A stretch of DNA of 64,000 bases from Ovoidimarina sp038744785 (GTDB lineage Bacteria > Pseudomonadota > Alphaproteobacteria > Rhodobacterales > Rhodobacteraceae): NCBI GenBank assembly GCA_038744785.1, contig JBCDLX010000003.1, positions 62,001-126,000 on the forward strand. Direction: 5' to 3'. The notes below the pieces were generated by a model. That model worked only from the letters and a program-made list of their open reading frames with translations. It did no database searches and was not told the origin of the DNA. The position numbers and the translations under genes are program-made. Positions 51,619 to 60,560 of the stretch are shown here, piece after piece; positions within the stretch are counted from its first letter, which is position 1, and every line of letters starts with the position of its first letter.

Positions 51619-53004
51619 ATGGACGTTTGCATGCATCAAGATCTCTTTGGCCAGGATACAACGCTCGCTACCCCAGCGGCTGTCGAGCATTGGAACGCGA
51701 CGCAACTTGCGTTCCTGGCACATGCGGCCATCACACCCACCCATCTCGGCGCAACGCTTGAGGCCGATCCCGGGTTTGCACTTGGTCACGCCGTCAAAGG
51801 CATGTTCTACATTCTGCTAGGTCGCAGAGAGCTTCTCCAGACCGCGCGCGAGGCTTTGACAGCGGCACAAACGTCATTGCACGAGGGCGAGGCGACAGCG
51901 CGAGAACGCGCGTATGTCGCTGCACTAATGCTTTGGTTGAATGGCAAGCCCAGGGCTGCGCTTGACGTGTTCGAAGGCATCCTTACGACCTATCCAGGCG
52001 ACTCGCTTGCCATGAAGCTGGATCATGCGCTTCGATTTGTCCTGGGTGATAACCATGGGATGCGCGCTTCGGTCGAGCGAGTCCAAAAGGCATACGGTGC
52101 TGGTCACCCCGGTCGGGGGTATCTTTTGGGCTGTTATGCCTTTGCACTGGAAGAAACCGGAGATTACGAGGCCGCGCGGCGCACGGGACGGTCCGGTCTG
52201 GACCTGGCGCCCGACGATGCCTGGGGCCTTCATGCGGTGGCACATGTTCACGACATGACAGCAGATGCGCGGGGCGGCATCGAATGGCTAACTGGCCGCG
52301 AAGCAGCATGGGCGCATTGCAACAACTTTCGATACCATGTGTGGTGGCACAAGGCGCTGATGCATCTGGACCTTGGCGATGTCGACACGGTCCTGCGGTT
52401 ATACGACGGTGAGATTCGCTCGGACAAGACCGATGACTATCGCGACATCTCGAATGCAACTTCGCTTCTGAGCCGTTTGGAGCTCGAAGGCGTCGATGTG
52501 GGAAACCGGTGGGAGGAACTCGCGGACCTATCGGCCCGAAGAACCGTTGACGGGTGCCTTATCTTTGCCGATCTCCATTACCTGTTGGCGCTGGTCGGGG
52601 ATAACCGCGACGACGCGATTGCCGAGATGATGGGCCGACTGCATCGTGACGCGCGCGAAGCTAAGACAGATGTCCAAAAGGCCATGGCGGCACCGGGGCT
52701 TTCTGCGGCTGCCGGGCTAGAGGCGTTCGGAGAGGCCCGATACGATATTGCGTTCCTTAATCTGTTGAGGGCGCGCAAGACGATGCAGGACGCAGGCGGC
52801 AGCCACGCCCAACGTGATGTGTTCGAACGCCTTACGATCGATAGCGGTATTCGCGCAGGATTTCTTGACGACGCCGAGGCAATCCTGTCTGAACGCACCG
52901 CACGCCGCCGCGGCCAGGAAGACAGCTATGCCGCAGCCCGCCGTTCGCTGATCGCGCGTGGCAAGGCCGCGATGGGAAACGCACAGAACGTTCCGGCGGA
53001 ATAG
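51619..53004 (+). CDS. TTC38-like tetratricopeptide repeat protein
   Basis: A 461-residue, mainly helical TPR protein resembling eukaryotic TTC38 and its alphaproteobacterial homologues. Diagnostic segments are ALGHAVKGMFYILLGRRELL, ATARERAYVAALMLWLNG, WGLHAVAHVHDMTADARGG and NNFRYHVWWHKALMHLDLGD. The cluster of histidines and tryptophans in the last two is far more conserved than ordinary TPRs and hints at a catalytic or ligand site. The start could be 51619 or the ATG at 51631. No signal peptide. It lies 127 nt after the CoA-transferase, possibly in its own transcript. Confidence 0.85.
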   Translation: MDVCMHQDLFGQDTTLATPAAVEHWNATQLAFLAHAAITPTHLGATLEADPGFALGHAVKGMFYILLGRRELLQTAREALTAAQTSLHEGEATARERAYVAALMLWLNGKPRAALDVFEGILTTYPGDSLAMKLDHALRFVLGDNHGMRASVERVQKAYGAGHPGRGYLLGCYAFALEETGDYEAARRTGRSGLDLAPDDAWGLHAVAHVHDMTADARGGIEWLTGREAAWAHCNNFRYHVWWHKALMHLDLGDVDTVLRLYDGEIRSDKTDDYRDISNATSLLSRLELEGVDVGNRWEELADLSARRTVDGCLIFADLHYLLALVGDNRDDAIAEMMGRLHRDAREAKTDVQKAMAAPGLSAAAGLEAFGEARYDIAFLNLLRARKTMQDAGGSHAQRDVFERLTIDSGIRAGFLDDAEAILSERTARRRGQEDSYAAARRSLIARGKAAMGNAQNVPAE

Positions 53005-53031
53005 GCCGTATCGGGGCGCGGGCAACGACGG

Positions 53032-54288
53032 ATGGTGATGGCGACGTCAGCTGATACCAGTTTCGGACCTGGCAAGGTGGCCGCTTCGGCTGCGCCTGCC
53101 GTTCGCGTGCGCGACCCCAGGCTCGATTTCTACCGCGGCATTGCGATGTTCATCATTCTGATGGCGCATACGCCAGGAAACTTCTTCACCTCATGGATTC
53201 CGGCGCGATGGGGATTTTCCGATGCGACCGAGATGTTTGTGTTCTGCTCGGGCATGGCAAGTGCAATTGCGTTCGGGCGTACTTATGATCGCGCCGGTTG
53301 GATGCTTGGTACGGCACGCGTGGGGTACCGGGTCTGGCAGGTATATTGGGCGCATATCGGTCTTTTCTTTGCAATCCTTGCGCTGACCATCGCGTTGACC
53401 GAGTGGGGGATCGGCACGCGGAACTACTGGCAGCAACTGGCGCTGCATCCGGTTCTTATGGAAAGTGAGCGCTGGGAAACTTGGGACACGCTTCTGGGCC
53501 TTATGACGCTTCGGTATGTGCCGAACTATTTTGATATTCTGCCCATGTACATGGTGATCCTGGCCATGATGCCGGTGATCATGTTGCTGGCGCGGGTTCA
53601 TATCGGGCTTGTTGCCCTCATGGTGATTGGCTTCTGGATCATGGCCCAAAGTGCGTTTTGGGAGACCATAGGACGCCCGGACATGGCTTGGCAGTTTGGT
53701 GCGATCCCCTGGCGGGAAGACCGCGTCTGGTTTTTTAATCCCTTTGGCTGGCAACTTGCGTTCTTCACCGGTTTTGCGTTCATGCGCGGGTGGCTTCCCG
53801 CGCCGCCAGTGAAGGCCTGGCTGATCGGGTTGGCGCTTCTCGTTGTGCTAGCGAACATTCCGTTTTCGAACATCGGCGTACGCGAGCTTGGGTTCGAGTG
53901 GGCGCGTGATTGGCGAAGCGATTATAATGGGCTGATCAATAAGACCGATTTCGGGATCCTGCGGTACACCCAATTCCTGGCACTTGCTTACCTTGGCTAC
54001 GTTGTCGCGGGGGAGGGCGGCAAACGCCTTATCGCAACGGGGACAGGCGCGCTGGGCGCCGCCTGGAACGGGTTTGTCGGTCTCGTAACGAAGGTCGGTC
54101 AGCAATCTTTGGCGGTGTTTCTGTTCTCGATGTTCTTCGCCCGGGTCATGGGGTTCATGCTGGATGTGATGGGCCGGTCGACCTGGAACGTGGTTCTCGT
54201 GAACCTTGTGGGCGCGACAATGCTGATCATCGTTGCGTTCGCGGTGGCCTGGTTCAAAGGCCAACCCTGGCGGAAGCCAGCCAAATGA
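53032..54288 (+). CDS. opgC: OpgC-type membrane acyltransferase for osmoregulated periplasmic glucans
   Basis: A 418-residue integral membrane protein with about ten hydrophobic segments, of the OpgC family that adds succinyl groups to periplasmic glucans. The typical opening is RDPRLDFYRGIAMFIILMAHTPGN, with SDATEMFVFCSGMASAIAFGR and WQVYWAHIGLFF. A second ATG at 53038 is an alternative start. It is followed by opgG (4-nt overlap) and opgH, so the assignment is well supported by context. Confidence 0.92.
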   Translation: MVMATSADTSFGPGKVAASAAPAVRVRDPRLDFYRGIAMFIILMAHTPGNFFTSWIPARWGFSDATEMFVFCSGMASAIAFGRTYDRAGWMLGTARVGYRVWQVYWAHIGLFFAILALTIALTEWGIGTRNYWQQLALHPVLMESERWETWDTLLGLMTLRYVPNYFDILPMYMVILAMMPVIMLLARVHIGLVALMVIGFWIMAQSAFWETIGRPDMAWQFGAIPWREDRVWFFNPFGWQLAFFTGFAFMRGWLPAPPVKAWLIGLALLVVLANIPFSNIGVRELGFEWARDWRSDYNGLINKTDFGILRYTQFLALAYLGYVVAGEGGKRLIATGTGALGAAWNGFVGLVTKVGQQSLAVFLFSMFFARVMGFMLDVMGRSTWNVVLVNLVGATMLIIVAFAVAWFKGQPWRKPAK

Positions 54289-55802
54289 CCCTATCGCGCA
54301 GAACTGTGTTGGGCGGGCTTTTGGCTCTTGCCGCGCAACCTGCATCCGCGTTGGGCGAGTTGGTCACGGGCGAGGCGCCTTTTTCTTTCGATTGGCTGAA
54401 AGGCGAGGCAGAGCGGCTTTCTAAGATCCCGTATTCGCCCATGCCGCAAGTCCCAAAGGCTTGGCGCGATCTCAGCTACGATCAGTTTCGGAAGATCTGG
54501 TTCAATACGCACAAGGCGATTTGGGCAGATGAGCCGCGGCCGCTTCAGGTCGATTTGTTGCCAGCTGGTGTTTACTTTGACCGCCCGGTCGATGTGAGCA
54601 TTGTGAAGGGCGGCATCGCGCAGACGCTTGGTTTTGACATTTCGCTGTTCGATAAGACCGATAAATTTCCGATGGACTTACCGCTTGAAGGCATGGGGTA
54701 CTCGGGCCTTCGACTGCGCACCGAATTGAACAAGCGCGGCATCTTCGAAGAATTCATGGTGTTTCAGGGCGCAAGCTACTTTCGCGCTATTGCCAATGGC
54801 CAGACCTATGGTCTGTCGGCGCGCGGTCTTGCCATCGGAACCGGTGATCGCGACGGCGAGGAGTTCCCTGATTTTCGCGCGTACTGGGTCGAAGCGCCGG
54901 CGCCGGAAGATGACTACTTCGTTGTCCACGCGCTTCTTGATGGCCCTTCGATTACCGGGGCCTACTCGTTCATGATACGCCCCGGCGCGCCGACGGAAGT
55001 TTCGGTCGCCGCCACGCTTTACCCCCGTGTCGATCTAGACAATGCGGGTCTGGCGCCCTTGACTTCGATGTTTCTATTCGACGAAACCAACCGCCATCGG
55101 TTCGACGACTTCCGTCCCTCGGTTCACGATAGCGAAGGGCTTATGGTCTGGAACGGCAACGGCGAACGGATCTGGCGCCCGCTTGCGAACCATAACAGCC
55201 TGCAGATCAGCGCGTTTGTTGACGAGACCCCGCAAGGATTTGGCTTGATGCAGCGGGCGCGCGAGGTGCGCGATTTCGCCGATTTCGAAGCCCGCTATGA
55301 AAACCGCCCGTCGTTGTGGATCACACCCGAGGGCGACTGGGGCAAAGGCTATGTTCGGTTGATCGAAATTCCGGCGGATCGCGAGATCTACGACAACATC
55401 GTCGCCTATTGGGTGCCGCGTGAACCGATGATCGCGGGCCAATCAGTAGACTTTGCTTACAAGATGACCTGGGGCGAAACGCCTGTAGGTATTCCGAACG
55501 TGGCCGCCGTCACCAACACCCGCATCGGCAAGGGCTTCGATCAGGTGAAAACGGTGGTTACAATCGACTACGAAGATCACCCTGCGCTTGAGGGCGATCT
55601 GGACGATGTGACAATCCATGTCGGCGCCAGCCGCGGCCCGGTATCCGATGGTATCCTGCAGCGAAACCCTGGCACCGGTGGTGCACGGCTCGCCTTCAGT
55701 TTCGTTCCGGGCGAGAAACGCGCCATCGAGTTCAGAGCCCAGCTCTTGCGGGACGGCAAAACGGTGACAGAAGTCTGGCTTTATCGTTGGACCGCCGGAT
55801 GA
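54285..55802 (+). CDS. opgG: Periplasmic glucan biosynthesis protein OpgG/OpgD family
   Basis: A 505-residue periplasmic protein needed for making beta-1,2-linked osmoregulated glucans. The N-terminus (TLSRRTVLGGLLALAAQPASA) has a twin-arginine motif, so export may be by Tat. Family segments include SYDQFRKIWF, GASYFRAIANGQTYGLSARGLAIGTG and AYWVPREPM. By homology it acts on the linear glucan during or after polymerisation. It overlaps opgC by 4 nt and opgH by 4 nt. The Tat-like signal is more usual for OpgD than OpgG, so the exact paralogue name is uncertain. Confidence 0.9.
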   Translation: MTLSRRTVLGGLLALAAQPASALGELVTGEAPFSFDWLKGEAERLSKIPYSPMPQVPKAWRDLSYDQFRKIWFNTHKAIWADEPRPLQVDLLPAGVYFDRPVDVSIVKGGIAQTLGFDISLFDKTDKFPMDLPLEGMGYSGLRLRTELNKRGIFEEFMVFQGASYFRAIANGQTYGLSARGLAIGTGDRDGEEFPDFRAYWVEAPAPEDDYFVVHALLDGPSITGAYSFMIRPGAPTEVSVAATLYPRVDLDNAGLAPLTSMFLFDETNRHRFDDFRPSVHDSEGLMVWNGNGERIWRPLANHNSLQISAFVDETPQGFGLMQRAREVRDFADFEARYENRPSLWITPEGDWGKGYVRLIEIPADREIYDNIVAYWVPREPMIAGQSVDFAYKMTWGETPVGIPNVAAVTNTRIGKGFDQVKTVVTIDYEDHPALEGDLDDVTIHVGASRGPVSDGILQRNPGTGGARLAFSFVPGEKRAIEFRAQLLRDGKTVTEVWLYRWTAG

Positions 55803-57652
55803 CTGTTCCCGTGATGCCACAAGAGGCGCCGCTTGCGCGGCCGATTCAGCGCTTGGATCAAAACTTCCAAGACGTGGCGGCGCCGGGGGCATGGTCGCGT
55901 TCCCGGCTGTGGCTTTGGCGGCTCGCGGGCTTCGGACCCGCTTTTCTGACAACGCTTGGGCTGGTCGTTGCGTTTACGGACTGGTTTGCGATGAACGGTC
56001 TCTCAGGTTTTGAAACCGCCCTCATCTGTCTCATAGCTGTCACTTTCTTCTGGATCGCAATGGCGCTTTCGACTGCGACGCTGGGGCTTCTTAGACTGTT
56101 TGGGCAGCGCAGCCTGCCAGAGGCCGACACACCGGCGTTGGACGTCGCGCTTCTGGTGCCGGTCTACAACGAGGCACCCGAAGACGTTTTTGGAAATGCG
56201 GCCGCTATGATGGCCGAGGTTCAGGCGGCGCAAGGCGACCATCGCTTCGCACTTTACGTTCTTTCTGATACGCGGGACGAACAAATCGCGTTGCAAGAGG
56301 TGCGCTCGTTTCATGCGTTGCGGGCCGCGTGGCCTGGGTCTGAAATCCACTACCGCAGGCGCGACCTGAACACAGAAGGCAAGCTTGGCAATATTTCTGA
56401 CTGGATCACGCGATGGGGCGGTCGGCATGATGCGATGCTGGTGCTTGATGCAGACAGCCTGATGAGCGGGCGAGCAATCGCGACCCTCGCGGATCGGTTG
56501 GCCCGGGATCCAACGGCGGCCTTGGTCCAGTCGTTCCCGCAGCTGTACGGCGCACGCACTCTCTATGGCCGGGTGCAGCAGTTTTCGAACCGCATCTATG
56601 GTGCCCCGCTTGCCGAAGGTCTTGCGTGCTGGACACAGGGAGAGGGCAATTATTGGGGACACAACGCGATCATGCGTACGTCGGCGTTCGCGGCGTGCGC
56701 CGGGCTCCCCCAGATCGGTGGCCGCGCGATCCTAAGTCATGATTTCGTCGAGGCCGGCCTGCTCCGGCGCGCAGGCTGGGCGGTGCGATTCGTGCCCGAG
56801 ATCGGCGGCAGCTACGAAGAAGCGCCGCCGACGCTGATCGACTATGTCTTGCGTGACAGACGCTGGTGCCGGGGAAACATGCAGCATTTGCGCCTGTTGT
56901 CGGCGCGGGGTCTTCATCCCGTGTCGCGCTATCACCTGTTCAACGGCGCGATGGGGTATCTGTTGTCCCCGGCCTGGTTCGTGTTGCTGATCGTCTGGGC
57001 CTTGATCGGCAATGGCGATGAGTTGAACGTGGTTCAGTACTTTAGCGGCCTGAACCCGCAAGTTACCTGGCCCCAGATCGACACGACCCACAGCCTTGCA
57101 TTTCTTGGCTTCCTTTACGCGATGCTGCTAGCTCCAAAACTGATGGCGGCAGGCTCAATTGGCAGGGCAGGCATCAGGCTTGCCGACGTGGGCGGTTTCT
57201 GGCGGTTCACAGGCTCCGTTTTGACGGAAATCGTTCTATCGGTCCTCTATGCACCGATCCTGATGGTCCAGCAGACGCTGGCAGTCGCAGGCTCGGTTGT
57301 GGGCCGTGCAATGGATTGGAAACCGCAGCAAAGGTCGGGCGGACGCTACAGCATACGGACGCTTCTGCGGTTCCACTGGCTTGAGACAGTGCTGGGTGCG
57401 ATGCTGGCCGTGGGCCTTGGCCTTGGCTTGGTGACGCCATGGCTGTTGCCCATTGCACTCAGCCTTTTGCTGGCTACGCCGCTTTCGGCATTGAGCGGGC
57501 TGGATCTGGAACGTCGGCCCAGACTTCGGCGGCAACTTGGAACCCCGGAATATCTGAACGCGCCTCCGATCATCCGGCTTGCGGCGGAAGAACGCGCGCA
57601 TTTTGCCAAGGTTCTGGCGCAACCTGTGCCGGAAACAATCGCAGCCGAGTAG
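55799..57652 (+). CDS. opgH: Glucans biosynthesis glucosyltransferase H
   Basis: A 617-residue inner-membrane glucosyltransferase (GT2) polymerising glucose from UDP-glucose for osmoregulated periplasmic glucans. Membrane segments occur near 45-75, 80-105, 395-420, 440-460, 470-500 and 540-570. Catalytic parts are LVPVYNEAPEDVFGN, VLDADSLMSG (D-x-D), HDFVEAGLLRRAGW and RDRRWCRGNMQHL (the Q/R-x-x-R-W motif). The ATG at 55799 overlaps opgG by 4 nt; an upstream TTG at 55787 is unnecessary. A convergent esterase gene begins 6 nt beyond the stop. Confidence 0.94.
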   Translation: MTVPVMPQEAPLARPIQRLDQNFQDVAAPGAWSRSRLWLWRLAGFGPAFLTTLGLVVAFTDWFAMNGLSGFETALICLIAVTFFWIAMALSTATLGLLRLFGQRSLPEADTPALDVALLVPVYNEAPEDVFGNAAAMMAEVQAAQGDHRFALYVLSDTRDEQIALQEVRSFHALRAAWPGSEIHYRRRDLNTEGKLGNISDWITRWGGRHDAMLVLDADSLMSGRAIATLADRLARDPTAALVQSFPQLYGARTLYGRVQQFSNRIYGAPLAEGLACWTQGEGNYWGHNAIMRTSAFAACAGLPQIGGRAILSHDFVEAGLLRRAGWAVRFVPEIGGSYEEAPPTLIDYVLRDRRWCRGNMQHLRLLSARGLHPVSRYHLFNGAMGYLLSPAWFVLLIVWALIGNGDELNVVQYFSGLNPQVTWPQIDTTHSLAFLGFLYAMLLAPKLMAAGSIGRAGIRLADVGGFWRFTGSVLTEIVLSVLYAPILMVQQTLAVAGSVVGRAMDWKPQQRSGGRYSIRTLLRFHWLETVLGAMLAVGLGLGLVTPWLLPIALSLLLATPLSALSGLDLERRPRLRRQLGTPEYLNAPPIIRLAAEERAHFAKVLAQPVPETIAAE

Positions 57653-57658
57653 GCCTTG

Positions 57659-58495
57659 TCAGTCTGTCGCGGGCTCTGTCAGGCTCTCGAACCAATCAAT
57701 CGTCATCGCGGCCCATCCTTGGGGGATACCGTGCCCACCGGGGTGGAGCGCAAACTCAAGCGCTGTTCCGGGTGTGCACGCGTCCCACCGGCGAATCCAG
57801 TACCGGCCTTCGGTTTCGAACGTATCGGCGCGCATACCGTCGCAGCCATTTTCTGCGCGCCAGACCAGCATTGCGTGCCAGACATCACCCTGATAGATCC
57901 GCCCGCCCCCAAGCGGACGACCTTCGAGCGGGACGGTTCGGTCCCGCCAGCCATGGGTGTGCAGAAGCCGAACCGCACCCGCACAGTCTTCGGGATGCGG
58001 GCGCCAGAAGCTTCCGGCCACTGGGGCAAAGGCCGCGAACGCGGCTGGATCGGTACAGGCAATGTAGCTGGCCATCGAACCGCCAATCGAGAAGCCTGCC
58101 AGGATTACGCGGTCGCGATCTATCCCGAAACGCGACGCTGCATCGTCGCGCACACCGGTCAAGAACGCCATTTCATCGCGTTGCTTGGGCCGGTCGGGGT
58201 GAAAGCTCCAACCGGTTCCGAACCGGCCAGGTCGGTCCATGCCATTCGGTCCGATCACGGCATACCCACGCTCAAGCGCAACCCGTGCCATTCCGCCGGG
58301 CCGCACCGAACTCGCGCCGCTGCCACCGGCACCGTGCAGGAACATGATTGCTGGCACCGGACCGGCAGGCGCCTCGGGCACGGCAATGTGGTAGCTGCCC
58401 ATCTCCGTTTCGCAGGGCTCAGGCTCCTTAGCGCACCCGGCATGCGAAGTGGATCCGATCGCGGCGATCAAACCCGCTATCAGAAGTGTCCGCAT
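57659..58495 (-). CDS. Secreted polyhydroxybutyrate-depolymerase-like esterase
   Basis: A 278-residue exported alpha/beta-hydrolase of the LpqC/Esterase_PHB family. A signal peptide ends near SHAGC. The oxyanion region is MFLHGAGGSG, the nucleophile elbow is GFSIGGSM, the acid is likely in HTHGWRDRTVP and the histidine in HPGGHGIPQGW. Possible substrates include feruloyl esters, short polyesters or acetylated glycans. It is the last gene of a five-gene minus-strand cluster, 5 nt after the rhodanese, and may be a passenger. Confidence 0.88.
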   Translation of the reverse strand: MRTLLIAGLIAAIGSTSHAGCAKEPEPCETEMGSYHIAVPEAPAGPVPAIMFLHGAGGSGASSVRPGGMARVALERGYAVIGPNGMDRPGRFGTGWSFHPDRPKQRDEMAFLTGVRDDAASRFGIDRDRVILAGFSIGGSMASYIACTDPAAFAAFAPVAGSFWRPHPEDCAGAVRLLHTHGWRDRTVPLEGRPLGGGRIYQGDVWHAMLVWRAENGCDGMRADTFETEGRYWIRRWDACTPGTALEFALHPGGHGIPQGWAAMTIDWFESLTEPATD

Positions 58496-58500
58496 GCGCT

Positions 58501-58962
58501 TTAGCTCTGATCAAGCGGCAGGCCGCGTTTCAGCCAACCCGGCCCAGCCGAAGAGCCAAGCATACCCTCGGGCACATCAATGATGTTGGTGAAACCTGCC
58601 TCGGTTAGCTGATTTGTCAGTCGTGCCGACCGGACGCCGCGCGCACAAATAAGTGCGATCGGGGCATCCCTTTGCCCTTCAACCAGTTCGGCAAGCGCGT
58701 CGGTGAAGTCTTCGCGCCGCATATCGAGCCGCACGCCGGGCGCCGCCGATCCGGTCTTCTCCCATTCGTCGGGGCGACGGATATCTACGAGCAGGATATC
58801 ACCCGCCGCTGCCCGTTCGTGGGCCTGGTCGGCTGGCAATAGTTCCGCGTTCACATCGGGCCTGAGCACGTCGTAAAACAGGTTGCGCCCGCCAGTTGCG
58901 GCGTACGTGCCCGCGCCCAGAACGACCACGGCGCCCAAAAGCGCTCTGCGGGACACTGCCAT
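58501..58962 (-). CDS. Exported rhodanese-like protein
   Basis: A 153-residue single-domain rhodanese with a hydrophobic N-terminal export signal or anchor (SRRALLGAVVVLGAGTYAATG, two arginines suggest Tat). The active loop is CARGVRSARL with a catalytic cysteine, preceded by DILLVDIRRPDEW. It could transfer or carry persulfide sulfur in the periplasm. It lies 4 nt after the SCO1-type gene and near the Cys/His protein, suggesting sulfur or thiol-metal chemistry for the cluster. Confidence 0.88.
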   Translation of the reverse strand: MAVSRRALLGAVVVLGAGTYAATGGRNLFYDVLRPDVNAELLPADQAHERAAAGDILLVDIRRPDEWEKTGSAAPGVRLDMRREDFTDALAELVEGQRDAPIALICARGVRSARLTNQLTEAGFTNIIDVPEGMLGSSAGPGWLKRGLPLDQS

Positions 58963-58966
58963 CGTC

Positions 58967-59530
58967 CTACCCCGTTGCGTCGAGGTGCTTGGTCACGATC
59001 CGCGCCACTTCCTCGGGCGGAAGGATCGGCGGCAAGAGAGTCAGAACTTCGCCCGCCCCGTCCAAGAGGTAGATGAAGCTGCCATGCGCGAACACGGGAC
59101 CGTACTCTGGATCGTGGAATAGCTCTTCCTTCTCGACGTTAAACGCATCGTATGCCACCTGAAGCGCGGCGTCGCTTCCGGTTAAACCCACAAATCCCGG
59201 GCGGATCGCGGCCAAGGGCGGGCCGATGCCGTCGACCGTGTCCCGGGCAGGGTCAACCGTCACCATAACAAGCCGCAGGTCGATGCCGATCTCAGCCAGA
59301 TCGTCTGCCGTGTCGGCCATCAGCGGCAAGGCGGCAGAACAAATCTGTTGACAGTTCGCGTAACCGAAGAACAGAAGCTGAGGCAGCCCATCGGGGTCTG
59401 CCTCGGTACGGGTGGCGCCGGTCTGGTCAGTAAGCTCGAACGCCCCACCCACGTCAAAAGGCAGCGGTGGCGCGGATTGCGCCGCCGCCATGCCGCCCGC
59501 AACGATTGCCGCAAAGGTCAGCCCCCTCAT
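58967..59530 (-). CDS. SCO1/SenC/PrrC-family protein
   Basis: A 187-residue exported thioredoxin-fold protein of the SCO family, which deliver copper to the CuA site of cytochrome oxidases or act as thiol oxidoreductases. The CxxxC copper/thiol motif is in YANCQQICSAALPL and the distal histidine is in VFAHGSFIYLLD. The signal peptide ends near AAAQS. It overlaps the preceding gene by 4 nt. No cytochrome oxidase gene is in the window, so its client is more likely one of the co-transcribed secreted proteins. Confidence 0.9.
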   Translation of the reverse strand: MRGLTFAAIVAGGMAAAQSAPPLPFDVGGAFELTDQTGATRTEADPDGLPQLLFFGYANCQQICSAALPLMADTADDLAEIGIDLRLVMVTVDPARDTVDGIGPPLAAIRPGFVGLTGSDAALQVAYDAFNVEKEELFHDPEYGPVFAHGSFIYLLDGAGEVLTLLPPILPPEEVARIVTKHLDATG

Positions 59531-60117
59531 TCGGCAAAAACCTCCGCCTTAATCTCGGCCTCACGGTCTTGTCCCAGGCCGAAGTAGCCTTCTTCAGCGA
59601 TATGGGCCTTGATACGCGGGTCGCGCCGGAACCAAGGGCCCTTCTGATCGGCCACCTCGGGGTTCTTGTCAGCCCACCGTTTGGTCCACTGGTTGGCCTT
59701 GGTCCACTCTGCGTCGCCGACGTTGCGGATCAGCTGCAAGAGGTAGACGTTCGCAGCACCGAGGTCGGGGTCGTCCAGCAGCAATCCGTCGACCTCAACG
59801 TCGTTCCCGCAATAGGGCAACAGCTCTTCCGCCGCGCCGGTAAATGCAGTCTGGCTGTTCTTGTTGGGATACACGAGCACGTTGTCGACCGCGCGTACGA
59901 GGCCAAGCTGGCGCTTACCATCGCCGCAATTGTCGGGGCAATCGCCGGTGATTTCGCACAGGATGTCGACAACCCGGGCTTCAAAGCGCGCTGGAACCTC
60001 GGCGTACAGGTTCCAACTCTTTGCCTCGGAACCTTCAGAAAAATCCTGGGCCAAGGCGGGACCAGAGATCGCGATCAGTGCGGCAGCTAACAGATGTTTC
60101 ATCTTCATGACCCTCAC
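59527..60117 (-). CDS. Secreted cysteine-containing protein of unknown function
   Basis: A 196-residue exported protein with signal peptide ending at GPALAQ. Notable segments are DILCEITGDCPDNCGDGKRQLGL and LLPYCGNDVEVDGLLLDDPD, giving four to five cysteines that could bind a metal or form disulfides. The GTG at 60117 overlaps the upstream stop (GTGA) and has GAAGG seven bases before it; ATGs at 60108 and 60102 are alternatives. I recognise no family. It sits between the Cys/His protein and SCO1 with overlaps on both sides, so it is probably part of one periplasmic complex or pathway. Confidence 0.78.
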   Translation of the reverse strand: MRVMKMKHLLAAALIAISGPALAQDFSEGSEAKSWNLYAEVPARFEARVVDILCEITGDCPDNCGDGKRQLGLVRAVDNVLVYPNKNSQTAFTGAAEELLPYCGNDVEVDGLLLDDPDLGAANVYLLQLIRNVGDAEWTKANQWTKRWADKNPEVADQKGPWFRRDPRIKAHIAEEGYFGLGQDREAEIKAEVFAE

Positions 60118-60560
60118 CGTTCGGCCTTCGGTACCGCGAAGGGTGGCACCGTTCCATAGTCCTCGTGGTTCATCACAAGAATATCTTCGTCTGTGACGAC
60201 CTGGCTGACGACAAGGTAGTTCAGCCCGTCGCGTTCATACAGCATCCCGTCAGCGGTAATCACGTGACTGGCAAGGTTCAGTTGTGTATCGCCGCTTGCC
60301 GATCCGTCGTCATCCTCGATCTTCAAAACCATATAGACAGTGCCATCGTCGGCCAGAAGTCCCACCGGAATGCCTCCCGCAGAGCACCACAGAGCACAGG
60401 TGTGGTGCGCCGTACCGATCGTGGCATCCGGTCCACCCATCACTCCGGAGAAATAGCACCAGGTGTCGATGATTTCGCCCCGGACTTGGATACGTTCGCC
60501 TTGAGCAAACGCCGGGGCAGCGAGAAGCGCCGCTCCGAATAGGGTTGCCGCAAATTTCAT
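60114..60560 (-). CDS. Secreted protein with C / H-x2-C-x3-C-GGIP signature
   Basis: A 148-residue exported protein; signal peptide ends at PAFAQ (residue 20). Its core is GEIIDTWCYFSGVMGG followed by GTAHHTCALWCSAGGIPVGLL, with C35, H52/H53, C55 and C59. The same arrangement appears in the membrane-anchored protein at 44179-44937 of the Rieske operon. The rest looks like an OB-like beta domain (IQVRGEIIDTW; NLASHVITADGMLYERDG). Conserved Cys/His and adjacent SCO1 suggest copper, heme or another metal. First gene of the five-gene cluster. Family name not recognised. Confidence 0.8.
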   Translation of the reverse strand: MKFAATLFGAALLAAPAFAQGERIQVRGEIIDTWCYFSGVMGGPDATIGTAHHTCALWCSAGGIPVGLLADDGTVYMVLKIEDDDGSASGDTQLNLASHVITADGMLYERDGLNYLVVSQVVTDEDILVMNHEDYGTVPPFAVPKAER

